DNA of 41,041 nt from an uncultured delta proteobacterium. GTDB lineage: Bacteria > Bdellovibrionota_C > UBA2361 > OMII01. The notes under the pieces are model-generated. The model saw only the letters and a list, made by a program, of their open reading frames with translations. It had not been told where the DNA came from and made no database searches. The stretch spans positions 1-41,041 of the forward strand of contig CAIXKI010000082.1 of assembly GCA_903920005.1 (NCBI GenBank), in the 5' to 3' direction. Both the position numbers and the translations under genes were made by a program. Every line of letters begins with the position of its first letter. Within the stretch, counting starts at the first letter, position 1. This document shows, one piece after another, positions 9,416 to 18,452 of the stretch.

Positions 9416-9483
9416 GTCCTACCGGAAACCTCTTACGCGGTCGCATCATCCTAACGGAATCCTTATAAAACCACTTCGACGCT

Positions 9484-9837
9484 ATGACCGCTTCCTTCTA
9501 CACCATAGAACTCTCTAAAGACGAGGAGATGATCGCGCAGCTCTTAACGCGAGACGCGTGGAACTACTTTGCAGGCCTTATTTCAAAGCGCGATCTCTTC
9601 CACGTGAAGGAGATCCCGCTCACTCCACGGCGGGGCGTCCTGACAATCACCACCGATCCAGAGGTTATTCACTATTACCTGTGCTTCGCCGACGCGTACG
9701 TTGAAGACACCCTCAAACTTGGATGGGAACGTGAACGATACGCTATGGCGAGCGAGAGGTTTATTGCGAAGCTTGAACACGCGAGCGGTCTCATACGAGG
9801 CCACATCACTGACCTGGCCCATAAGGTTGGTAGCTAG
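9484..9837 (+). CDS. Hypothetical protein (117 aa)
   Basis: Uninterrupted ORF ending in TAG, no competing gene; no recognised family. Confidence 0.6.
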   Translation: MTASFYTIELSKDEEMIAQLLTRDAWNYFAGLISKRDLFHVKEIPLTPRRGVLTITTDPEVIHYYLCFADAYVEDTLKLGWERERYAMASERFIAKLEHASGLIRGHITDLAHKVGS

Positions 9838-9923
9838 TGCGACGTACAACACACAATAGGAACCGCTAGTGCCCGTCGGAACTAAATGTCATCGACAGGC
9901 GAGTAAACTTTTTGGGCGGGACA

Positions 9924-11348
9924 CTAGCAGCTCGGCGCGATCATCCTTCGGTGAAGTTCCGTCCATTCAGCCGTTTCAGAAAGCTTCTCTTGCATCCGTT
10001 TCAGCTGGTCTTCGACGGCGGAGAGTCCGGTTCCTCCGCGGGTTGTCCGCCTATTAACGACCGTCTCAAGCGCGATAGCATCAAAGATGTCGTCGTCAAA
10101 TAATGATGAGAAGCTCTTGAAGCTGTCTAAGGATAGGCTATCGAGATCCGTGCGTTTTTCGACGCAGTGACGAACCAACTTTCCTACGACCTCGTGCGCC
10201 TCGCGAAAAGGGAGACCCTTTTTCGCGAGGTAATCAGCGGCATCGGTCGCGTTTGTGAACCCCCGGGAGGCATGCGCCCGCATCGCGTCAGCGTTGATTG
10301 TAAGCGTAGCGATCATGGGCGCGGCGACGGTTAGGGAGCCTAGCACCGTGTCCGTGGCGTCAAAAACGCACTCTTTATCTTCCTGCATATCCTTGTTGTA
10401 TGCGAGCGGAAGCCCCTTCAGGGTGGTATAGAGCGCAGTCAGCCCTCCATAAACTCTGCCGGTCTTGCCCCTTATCAGCTCGGCGAAATCGGCGTTCTTT
10501 TTCTGCGGCATAATACTACTGCCGGTGGAAAATTTATCACTCAGCTCAACAAATCCAAACTCCCCCGTAGACCATAGAACAACCTCTTCGCCTAAACGCG
10601 AGAGGTGCATCATGTCCATGGCGCAACAGTTGAGGTACTCCAGCGCGAAGTCACGGTCACTCACTGCGTCCATGCTATTTTCGTACACTCCGTCGAACTT
10701 GAGCAACTCCGCTACCCGTTCTCTATTAATCGGAAAAGTGGTGCCAGCGAGCGCGCCTGCTCCCAATGGAAGAACGTTCACTCGCTTCCAGAGGTCCCGG
10801 AATCGCTCAGAATCGCGTTGCAACATGGAAACGTACGCAAGTAGGTGGTGAGCGAAGAGTACCGGTTGAGCGCGCTGAAGGTGCGTATACCCCGGCAGAA
10901 TCGCGTTTTTATTGCCCTCTGCTAAACCTACAAGAGCCACCTGGAGAGCGGAGATGCCTTCAAGCGCCAAAAGTATTTGTGTCCTGATGAAAAGATGTAA
11001 GTCCGTCGCAACCTGATCATTCCGACTGCGAGCGGTGTGAAGCTTACCTGCCACTGGACCGATCTCCTCGGTGAGATATCGCTCGATATTCATATGAATA
11101 TCCTCGTCTGATATCCTGAACTCAAGTTCACCCCGTTCCCATCGCGCCTTCACCCGACGGAGACCATCGACTATCTGAGAGGACTCGCCGGTCGTTAGAA
11201 TTCCGACCTCTCCGAGCATTGTGGCGTGGGCGATACTGCCTTCAATGTCAAAGGGAGCTAGGATGTGATCGAAATGAATCGAAGCGCCAAATGATTCAGC
11301 GAACGCGTCCGCTCCGTCCGAAAAACGACCGCCCCATAGTTTCTTCAT
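9924..11348 (-). CDS. argH: Argininosuccinate lyase
   Basis: MKKLWGGRFSDGADAFAESFGASIHFD, TARSRNDQVATDLHLF, PGYTHLQRAQPVLFAHH, GSSIMPQKKNADFAELIRGKTGRVYG; stop codon TAG. Confidence 0.97.
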   Translation of the reverse strand: MKKLWGGRFSDGADAFAESFGASIHFDHILAPFDIEGSIAHATMLGEVGILTTGESSQIVDGLRRVKARWERGELEFRISDEDIHMNIERYLTEEIGPVAGKLHTARSRNDQVATDLHLFIRTQILLALEGISALQVALVGLAEGNKNAILPGYTHLQRAQPVLFAHHLLAYVSMLQRDSERFRDLWKRVNVLPLGAGALAGTTFPINRERVAELLKFDGVYENSMDAVSDRDFALEYLNCCAMDMMHLSRLGEEVVLWSTGEFGFVELSDKFSTGSSIMPQKKNADFAELIRGKTGRVYGGLTALYTTLKGLPLAYNKDMQEDKECVFDATDTVLGSLTVAAPMIATLTINADAMRAHASRGFTNATDAADYLAKKGLPFREAHEVVGKLVRHCVEKRTDLDSLSLDSFKSFSSLFDDDIFDAIALETVVNRRTTRGGTGLSAVEDQLKRMQEKLSETAEWTELHRRMIAPSC

Positions 11349-11643
11349 ACAAGTATCCCCCTAAAGGGTAGTGAAAAATGATTTCTTCTTTCTTGATAGT
11401 GCCGAAAAAGACCTGCGGTATCTCACCGCTGACCTCTCCGGTTTTTCGGCGAGTAGTCGTCTTGCAAAAACTCTCAAAACGTTCACCGCGCTACCTTGTT
11501 TCCAATTAGCTAAACGAAGGTATCGGAACTTGGTCTCCCCTCGCAAGAGAGAACGGCGGTGAAGGAAAGCCAAAGGCTGGTGGGAGGTGATGGCTTTCCC
11601 TACCATCGTGCGAAGAGTACTAGTGAAAGTGCATATATGCGCG
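11349..11643 (-). promoter_or_regulatory. Structured 5' leader of argH with alternative pairings
   Basis: 295-nt noncoding gap; minus-strand elements TTCACCGC (11563-11556), GCGGTGAA (11489-11482) and GCGGTGA (11429-11423), the last inside the terminator-like stem; also GGAAAGCCA/TGGCTTTCC arms (11564-11572 / 11591-11599) and GCCGAAAAA/TTTTTCGGC arms (11401-11409 / 11442-11450). Confidence 0.5.
11405..11436 (-). terminator. Terminator-like hairpin with T-tract upstream of argH (candidate attenuator)
   Basis: Minus strand: GAGGTCAGCGGT-GAGAT-ACCGCAGGTC-TTTTT, with one A/A mismatch and G-T wobbles in the stem, T-tract directly after it, ~57 nt upstream of the argH ATG. Confidence 0.6.
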
Positions 11644-13392
11644 CTACACGACATCCCACGAGTACCCACCGGCGCCGATTACCGAGTCGGCAAGCGCGCA
11701 CAGATCGTGGTCCCGGTTGTCATTGAGCGCTTTCAGGTATCCCGAGACCTTCTGATGCGACGCGTGCACGAGATACTTTGCGATGCGCACTTCAGTATCG
11801 ACCGCCCCTATCCCCCTCTCGTTGAGCATGGACGTTACCCTTGAGAGGACGCACATATTCACGAAAAGCTCGATAGCGGAATCCGCGAGCCGCTTGGTCA
11901 AAAGCTGTTGGCCTATAATGCCCTTTCCGTGAGCGCGCAGCACAGACTCCACGCCCTGCGCCAGCTTCGCAACGCCCTGCTCGACCATCGCCGCTTCTTG
12001 ACTGAGCGCGGGATGAACCTGAGAGAGAGCCTGCCGGCCGATCGGTGTGTACTGACCTATCTTTTTCGAGGCGTACGAGGAGAGCACACCAAAACCCTTG
12101 ATAGGGTCGTTAAAGATACCACTCACACTCTTGGCCATATCTTTCAAAACATCGCCAGCGTCCTTCATCCCTGAGAGCCCGACGTATAAACGAAGTATCT
12201 CATTGGTGCCCTCAAAAATCCGGTTAATACGGCTATCTCGTACAACACGCTCGTACGGATACTCCTTCATGAAACCGTTACCGCCCGAGATCTGAAGGGC
12301 CTCATCCGCGACCTGCCACAGCGCCTCCGACACGAACACCTTGCTCATCGCCGCTTCGACCGAAAAGTCTTCAACCCCCGAATCGATTAGGTGACCGACG
12401 ACACTGACAACACTTTCCGAGGCGAAGCAGATCGCCGCCATCGAGCCGATCTTCTCCTTGATCAGTTGAAACTCAGATATGCTTTTCCCGAACTGTTTTC
12501 TCGCGGTTGCCTGAGCGATGGACAGCTCGATCAGACGCTTCATAGCTCCGACACATCCACCACCCAATCCGGTACGGCCGTTATTAAGCACGGCCATCGC
12601 GACCTTAAAGCCCTTTCCTTCTTCGCCGAGAACGCACTCCGCCGGAACTCGCACGTCGTCGAAACGAACCGTTGTGGTGCAAGAGGCACGAATTCCCATC
12701 TTGTCCTCTTTCGGCCCGGAGCTCACTCCCGAGAACGAGCGCTCAACGATGAAGGCGGTAATCTTACCCGCATCAGAGTCGGTCGCAGCGAAGACGGTAA
12801 AGAATTCCGCGGTGCCTCCATTTGTAATCCATATCTTTTCACCGTTTAGCGTGAATGATCCGTCGCCGTTCTTCGTTGCGCGTGTCTTGATAGACGCCGC
12901 ATCGGAGCCGGAGCCGGATTCTGTAAGACAGAAAGCCGCAATCATCTCGCCCGTAGCTAGTCTTGGAAGGTACTTAGTTTTCTGAGCATCCGAACCGAAG
13001 AGAAGAAGGGCTTTGAGCCCGATTGAGCTATGCGCTCCGATCGTTAACGAGGTGGAGGCGTCGTATCGACTGGTCTGTTGGAGCACTCGGGAGTACGCCG
13101 AGTTTGAAAGGCCAAGCCCATCGTACTCAGGTGGAATGATTAACGAGAAGAGCCCTAACGCTTTGAGCTCCTCGATGTATTCAGACGGCTGCACTCCTTC
13201 GTGATCGAACTGACGGAACTCCTTCTCCTTTGGAGCCATGAATCGATCAATAGACTCGAGGATCATGCGCACGGTCTCGCGCTCCTCTCCTTTAAGGCCG
13301 GGGAAAGGGAATATGTGGCCCTCCCGGATATCCCCGAGAAAGAGCCCCTTCGCGATGCTTGCGTCTGTGCGCGTTTCAGTTTCGTGCGACAT
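11644..13392 (-). CDS. Acyl-CoA dehydrogenase
   Basis: IPPEYDGLGLSNSAYSRVLQQTSRYDASTSLTIGAHSSIGLKALLLFGSDAQKTKYLPRLATGEMIAAFCLTESGSGSDAASIKTRA, GEKIWITNGG, QISGGNGFMKEYPYERVVRDSRINRIFEGTNEI; stop TAG. Confidence 0.95.
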   Translation of the reverse strand: MSHETETRTDASIAKGLFLGDIREGHIFPFPGLKGEERETVRMILESIDRFMAPKEKEFRQFDHEGVQPSEYIEELKALGLFSLIIPPEYDGLGLSNSAYSRVLQQTSRYDASTSLTIGAHSSIGLKALLLFGSDAQKTKYLPRLATGEMIAAFCLTESGSGSDAASIKTRATKNGDGSFTLNGEKIWITNGGTAEFFTVFAATDSDAGKITAFIVERSFSGVSSGPKEDKMGIRASCTTTVRFDDVRVPAECVLGEEGKGFKVAMAVLNNGRTGLGGGCVGAMKRLIELSIAQATARKQFGKSISEFQLIKEKIGSMAAICFASESVVSVVGHLIDSGVEDFSVEAAMSKVFVSEALWQVADEALQISGGNGFMKEYPYERVVRDSRINRIFEGTNEILRLYVGLSGMKDAGDVLKDMAKSVSGIFNDPIKGFGVLSSYASKKIGQYTPIGRQALSQVHPALSQEAAMVEQGVAKLAQGVESVLRAHGKGIIGQQLLTKRLADSAIELFVNMCVLSRVTSMLNERGIGAVDTEVRIAKYLVHASHQKVSGYLKALNDNRDHDLCALADSVIGAGGYSWDVV

Positions 13393-13398
13393 AAAACC

Positions 13399-14568
13399 TT
13401 ATCCCTCTTTGACTAAAAAAGAACGTACCGTCTCAAAGCACTCGCCCCTCTGCGCGGGGGCGGCATGGCCGCCAGAAGCCCACGTTATTGTAGCGTGTGG
13501 CCATCGCTCTCGCAGGAGAGAGATCTGATTTTTCGGCACCAGGTGATCTCCGCGCCCACCAACGACCAGGATAGAGCCCTCGGCGGTCGCTGGCTTTCGC
13601 GCTAATGGATAGTGGTCCGCAAAGAGGTCTCTGAGAAGAGTTTTAGTCATACCGCGTGGGATGTCTCGCTCCTCTTTGTGTTTAAGGCGTACCAACTCCC
13701 ATGCCATATCGCCCATTGAGACGAGAGGCACCATGAACACTCCGCGCTCAATCGGGTCGAGAGAGGCCCACAAAAGGCCGACATACGCGCCGAGGCTCAT
13801 GCCCATACAACAGAGCCGTTCATGCCCACGGGAAACAAGAAACCGAGAGAGAGTTCTCAGATCGTGCACCGCATGCGCCATGGCTACGCAGGTGCGTATC
13901 GGATCCGCGCTCGGAAAGAGGGGGGCGTGTTCATCGACCGAATCGGGTCGTCGACGCCCGTGAAAGGGGAGCTCAACGATAGCGACATTGAAACCAAGCG
14001 AGAAGAAGAGTCCTGGAAGGAACGCGAGGGAGTTGACCCGTTGGTCACCCATCGTCCAACCATGAATAGCGATAATGGTCTTTCTTTCGTCGAGCCTGTC
14101 ACTGTGCTCCCATAGGCGGACGTACGAAGTCTGGTTTTGAACAAGAGTGTTATACTCCTTATCGTGCGCCCACTCAGCGGCAGGAAACGTGGAGTGAAAA
14201 CCGAGGTCGTACACGCCCCCGATCGGAAAGCCATGAATAGGCACGATCGTCGGGGTGGTCTCTGTGCGCTGATCGACGAAAAGGGAGGCTAAAGCGCCGG
14301 CCGCTCTTAACTCTAGGAGCTTCTCATGTTGGCTTCTCAGCGCGTCGATCTCTAACCCGGGCGCGAAGGCGTCGAGCGTTACGGAGTTAAGGCTCCTACC
14401 GAGCCGTTGCAGGAGCCGATCGAGACCAGAACCGCCAAGGAGCGTTAACCGCTCAACATCGCTTAGGCGGGCGTCGGCCCGCCCGTTCAAAATACAGAAA
14501 TCTGATACGCTACCCTGTGCAGGGTCCGCTGGCTTGTTCAAGTAAAATCTCCCTCGCCCCTTCGTCAT
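13399..14568 (-). CDS. Alpha/beta hydrolase, possibly ABHD18/DUF2048-like
   Basis: IIAIHGWTMG, VELPFHGRRRPD, nucleophile elbow CMGMSLGAYVG, late GGHAAP; starts 6 nt upstream of the acyl-CoA dehydrogenase start codon. Confidence 0.75.
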   Translation of the reverse strand: MTKGRGRFYLNKPADPAQGSVSDFCILNGRADARLSDVERLTLLGGSGLDRLLQRLGRSLNSVTLDAFAPGLEIDALRSQHEKLLELRAAGALASLFVDQRTETTPTIVPIHGFPIGGVYDLGFHSTFPAAEWAHDKEYNTLVQNQTSYVRLWEHSDRLDERKTIIAIHGWTMGDQRVNSLAFLPGLFFSLGFNVAIVELPFHGRRRPDSVDEHAPLFPSADPIRTCVAMAHAVHDLRTLSRFLVSRGHERLCCMGMSLGAYVGLLWASLDPIERGVFMVPLVSMGDMAWELVRLKHKEERDIPRGMTKTLLRDLFADHYPLARKPATAEGSILVVGGRGDHLVPKNQISLLRERWPHATITWASGGHAAPAQRGECFETVRSFLVKEG

Positions 14569-14700
14569 ACCGCGTAGTACCTATGATGTATCGGGATAAC
14601 CTTTCGGTTTTATAAGGGTAATTATCAACCCAACAAGGGGTGAAACACCTACCTGGACATGAGATCAGGTGCTTAGGGTGGAACAAGTCCCCCTTCTTGC

Positions 14701-15399
14701 TTATTTAACGGGGATGAAAGGGCCGATCTTAACGTGGAAGAGGCCGTCTTGGATCCATACCCGCTCTATCCGACTTATGAACGGACCGTTCTTCTCGTCC
14801 TGACTGACATTCTGCAGGGCCGAGTCAACGGCCCCTGAGATCCATTTACTAGCACCCTTCAGAGCGGCATCCTCGAGCGGCTTACCGTTTAGAACAAGAG
14901 ATCGGAGCATAATCCGCGTCTCGCCAGCGCTCAACGCAAGCGTTCCACTTGCCGAACCATTCACATAACGGTCGAGATAGTGACCTATCAGCCACTGGGC
15001 CGTGCGCCACTCTCCCAGATCCCTCATCCTAAACGAGAACTGAGTCGAAAAGGTGTCGCCAGAGAGTGTCGCGGCAACCTTGCCATTGAACGGGGTGACC
15101 ATCAGAAGAGCCGCTATCTCATCCGTCGAGAGGGTCAGCTCCGCGCTCGTGCTGTTATCCTTTGATACTCGAAGAAATTCCCCCAGCTTGCCCTGAAGTG
15201 ATTGGGCGGCAGACGCGCTCATCGATGTCGTGGCAACTGTCGACGGATTTTCGGTGGTATATTGACTCACAGCACCCCTAATGTTCGAGACGACGAGATA
15301 ACAGAGTCCTGCCCCGACAAGAACGATGAGGCAAAGAGCTATAAAGCATCCGTACGGGAGGCATCCGAGACTTTTCTTTTGGGCTTGAGGTGTATTCAT
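14701..15399 (-). CDS. Hypothetical membrane-anchored protein (232 aa)
   Basis: One N-terminal TM (GCFIALCLIVLVGAGLCYLVV) followed by an extracytoplasmic-looking domain. Confidence 0.65.
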   Translation of the reverse strand: MNTPQAQKKSLGCLPYGCFIALCLIVLVGAGLCYLVVSNIRGAVSQYTTENPSTVATTSMSASAAQSLQGKLGEFLRVSKDNSTSAELTLSTDEIAALLMVTPFNGKVAATLSGDTFSTQFSFRMRDLGEWRTAQWLIGHYLDRYVNGSASGTLALSAGETRIMLRSLVLNGKPLEDAALKGASKWISGAVDSALQNVSQDEKNGPFISRIERVWIQDGLFHVKIGPFIPVK

Positions 15400-15438
15400 A
15401 GTCTTTTATGGTAGTCGGCTTCGAGCATCCCCCATCCC

Positions 15439-18198
15439 TTAGTCGATCTCAAGGGCCTCTAGGAGCTCCGCCCGTCGAGGGATAGCCCTACTGGCGACTT
15501 CGGACGGTCCGTTATCGCCCAGAATCTCCGCTTGTCCCTGCTCTTTTCGTCGGAGGTTCCAGTGAATGATCTCATCGACCTTACATCCTAGTAACGAAAT
15601 AATGTTCACTGTCCCGCGCTGACCTATCCGGTGTATTCGATCAACCGACTGCATCCAATGCTCGGCATTCCATGTTTTATCGATATACACCGCTGTCTGA
15701 GCGGCTGTGAGGGTGATACCCACACCTCCAGCGGCGGGAACCGCGACAAGTATCCTCGGAGTCTCTTCATTTTGGAACGCGCGTACGGTAATCTCCCGCT
15801 CCGCGGCCGTCACCTCTCCACTGAACGGCGCGGCGCCGAGATCTTTATACCGTTCGACGAGCTCTCGCACGTTACCGAGATAATTAGTCCAAACGACCAC
15901 TTTCTGCCCCTGCTCCCGAACCACTTCGTTGACGATCTCGTCGAGCTCAAGAAATTTAGCCGGCTCCCCTTTCCACTCAGGATCAATGAGTCGTGGGTTC
16001 GACGCCACCTGAACCGCACGGAGATACTCCTCAAGGATATTCGTAATATCCCTAACGAATTGCTCTCCCGAGAGGGAGCGCATTCGAAGAATGAGCCCCT
16101 CGCGGATCTCATCGTAGCGCTCTCTCTGCGCCCCAGTCATCTCTATCTCCCGAAGGGAGAAGGTTTTTGCCGGTAGATCTACAACCTTCTCTTTGCGTCT
16201 TCGGAGCATGATCTCCTGTGCTCGATAGACCGACTCCTGTACCTCAAACTCATTAAATTTCTTTACGGCAAACTCGCTGTATTCAGTGCCAAGCTCCGCA
16301 ACTGTTCCGAGCCACTTGTAGAAGCTCTTACCAAATCGTTCGCCACCATCAAGGAGCTTCATCTGCGCCCAGAGGTCGGTAACGTCCTTAGGGGTCGGTG
16401 TTCCGCTCAACAACACTCGCCGTTCGCAGTGTGGCGCGATAGATGCGAGCGCTTTGAATGTCTTTGCGGCGTGGTTCTTAACCCGTTGCGACTCATCTAC
16501 GCACAGCAGCATCTTCCCTCTTCGCGCGAGGCTTTCAAGCTCAGGGGTGACGTAAGGCAATCGAACCCCCTCGTAGTTGACCACAATTAGATCGGTCTCG
16601 ACGGAGCCCTCTGTTAGAAGCCGCAACGTCCACGCTTTCGCCGCTTTATCTCCTGTGAGTACCACTGGCTTCAAATGGGGGAACCATTGAGTGGCCTCTC
16701 GCATCCAGTTTCTGGTGAGCGAGTTGGGGCAGACCACGAGGAGCCTCTCGAACTTTTCGGTACGTTTAAGAGCGGTAAAATAGGACAATACTGAGAGGGT
16801 TTTTCCGAGCCCCATATCATCGCCAAGGAAGGCGAACGGAAACTCTTTTAACCACTCGACCGCGACACGCTGATGAGGGAAAAGCCGGTGAGCCTCGTCC
16901 TTCTCAAGGCCAGCAACATCTTCGGGCTTAACATCACCAAGGGAGGAGTAAAACGCCCCCCGCTCCCGTATCGCGACCCGCTTCTTTACGTCACTGAGGA
17001 GGTGATCAAACGAAGTACTGCGAGGGATCACTCCTAGACTCTGACTCTCGCAGAGGTGACCAATCTCGCCATGCACGGTTAAGAGCTGAGAGTCGGGGAT
17101 CTCCGCAATGACCGTCGCCGCCTCTGAGGGATATTTCGTGTTTAACAGTTCGCCAATTCGACCAAGAAGCACCGCCCGAAGTTCACTATCTTTTGGAAGG
17201 GCGATAGCGAGCGCACCACGTCCGGAGGGCGCCGTTCTCCATATGAGTGGAAGTTCCACAACATCGGCGGCAGTGTCATCGATCGGACCGCGCGCGTTGC
17301 TAACCTCCTCCAAAAGCGACTCTCGTTTCTGGGCAACGCGACGATGCACGTCGCGGGAGAGCCACACCGGAAATGGAAGGGAGTCTCGACGGGCGATAAA
17401 ACCAAGGAGGCCCTTCTCGTCCAAGATAAATGGCTTCTGACCTCGGCGCGAAGCCCCTGGGAACGCGAGCTTGGACTGCTCGGTCGAAAAGAAGCATGGC
17501 ATAAAATCTTGCGCGTCCTCCCCCACCTCGGTAATGAAAGGGGTCAGTAAAGCCTCGGAGAACTCCTGAGCGCTATAGCGATCGGGGGCCGCGATGATAT
17601 CGGCGCGCAGCGCGGCCGAAAGAGAGAGCGCTTCGCCGGCGGCGGCCTCCACTCCAAACACCACGCCTTTATCCCTGTATTTCTTTAAAAGCTCCGGTAT
17701 TCTTTCGGTGGGCACAGAGTACGCGGCGTCAGAGCCCGAGTAGAGGGCACCCTTAAATCGCTTTAAGATCCGCAATGCTTGCGACCCGAGGCGCGGTACG
17801 ACCCTTATTCGGCGCTTCTCATAGAGGAGCCGGAAAATAACTTCTGGTGCCGCGCCGGCGAGAACATCTTCTGTTACCGAGAACGGGTTTCGTCGCAAAG
17901 TCGCTCCAGCAACGTCTGCAGGGGCGGGTTCTAATGTTCGGTCCCCAATTCCTTGCAGCGTTCGATACACCGGAAACTCCCCGTGAGTGAGAATCGTGTC
18001 TACTGACCCAAAGGGGATCGTCCAGCTTTTATCGTCGGCGTGATATCTCGCCCCGGACACCGCCTTCACCGCCGCCACCCGCGTTGGTGAGTACTCGAAA
18101 TCGATGCGAACACGCCCCCCTTCTCGCATAAACGAGGCGGTTGGGCCGTCGGGCTTCTTCCAATGTGGAGCTCGGCGAAACGAGCGGCGGGCAGTCAT
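15439..18198 (-). CDS. SNF2-family DEAD/DEAH ATPase with N-terminal HARP-like repeats (SMARCAL1-like)
   Basis: FPHQRVAVEWLKEFPFAFLGDDMGLGKTLSVLSYF, VNYEGVR, LLCVDESQRVKN, LLSGTPTPKDVTDLW, MQSVDRIHRIGQRGTV; two HARP-like N-terminal segments. Confidence 0.88.
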   Translation of the reverse strand: MTARRSFRRAPHWKKPDGPTASFMREGGRVRIDFEYSPTRVAAVKAVSGARYHADDKSWTIPFGSVDTILTHGEFPVYRTLQGIGDRTLEPAPADVAGATLRRNPFSVTEDVLAGAAPEVIFRLLYEKRRIRVVPRLGSQALRILKRFKGALYSGSDAAYSVPTERIPELLKKYRDKGVVFGVEAAAGEALSLSAALRADIIAAPDRYSAQEFSEALLTPFITEVGEDAQDFMPCFFSTEQSKLAFPGASRRGQKPFILDEKGLLGFIARRDSLPFPVWLSRDVHRRVAQKRESLLEEVSNARGPIDDTAADVVELPLIWRTAPSGRGALAIALPKDSELRAVLLGRIGELLNTKYPSEAATVIAEIPDSQLLTVHGEIGHLCESQSLGVIPRSTSFDHLLSDVKKRVAIRERGAFYSSLGDVKPEDVAGLEKDEAHRLFPHQRVAVEWLKEFPFAFLGDDMGLGKTLSVLSYFTALKRTEKFERLLVVCPNSLTRNWMREATQWFPHLKPVVLTGDKAAKAWTLRLLTEGSVETDLIVVNYEGVRLPYVTPELESLARRGKMLLCVDESQRVKNHAAKTFKALASIAPHCERRVLLSGTPTPKDVTDLWAQMKLLDGGERFGKSFYKWLGTVAELGTEYSEFAVKKFNEFEVQESVYRAQEIMLRRRKEKVVDLPAKTFSLREIEMTGAQRERYDEIREGLILRMRSLSGEQFVRDITNILEEYLRAVQVASNPRLIDPEWKGEPAKFLELDEIVNEVVREQGQKVVVWTNYLGNVRELVERYKDLGAAPFSGEVTAAEREITVRAFQNEETPRILVAVPAAGGVGITLTAAQTAVYIDKTWNAEHWMQSVDRIHRIGQRGTVNIISLLGCKVDEIIHWNLRRKEQGQAEILGDNGPSEVASRAIPRRAELLEALEID

Positions 18199-18264
18199 AG
18201 GATAACTCTCAGGTTCCTATCGTGACACACTACCGCCACGTTCGGAACCGGACTTAAACCCTGG

Positions 18265-18374
18265 GCGAATGATTTTTGAATAAAAGCCATTCGCGCACGG
18301 TTTAGTTACAAAAGATCAAACAGTACAAAGCCCAGCTCATTCAATTTTTCTCATACAAGAATGAGGCTGGGTTT
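18265..18374. promoter_or_regulatory. Two inverted repeats in a divergent intergenic region upstream of the ABC operon
   Basis: GCGAATG (18265-18271)/CATTCGC (18288-18294) exact; AAGCCCAGCTCATTC (18328-18342)/GAATGAGGCTGGGTTT (18359-18374) with one bulge and one wobble. Confidence 0.5.
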
Positions 18375-18452
18375 ATATTCGTCATTTGCAAAAAAATTGT
18401 TCGAGCCCCCTTTCATATTGAAGGAATGCTACCCGAGGGCTATACGAATACC

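Noticed and set aside
9865-9928. Imperfect inverted repeat GCTAGTG...CACTAGC between ORF 9484 and argH
   Set aside because: Sits between convergent genes with a long loop; most likely an ordinary bidirectional terminator or chance, so not a finding.
11460-11530. T-box-like string on the minus strand (AACAAGGTAGCGCGGTGAAC) before argH
   Set aside because: It resembles the T-box (A.GGTGGNACCGCGG) but lacks the UGGN bulge and I could not identify Stem I or a specifier loop. I kept only the general attenuator proposal.
11361-11669. 102-aa ORF MGTRGMSCSAH... between acd and argH
   Set aside because: Overlaps the 3' end of acd and the inverted-repeat-rich leader; Arg-rich composition looks like chance translation of structured RNA.
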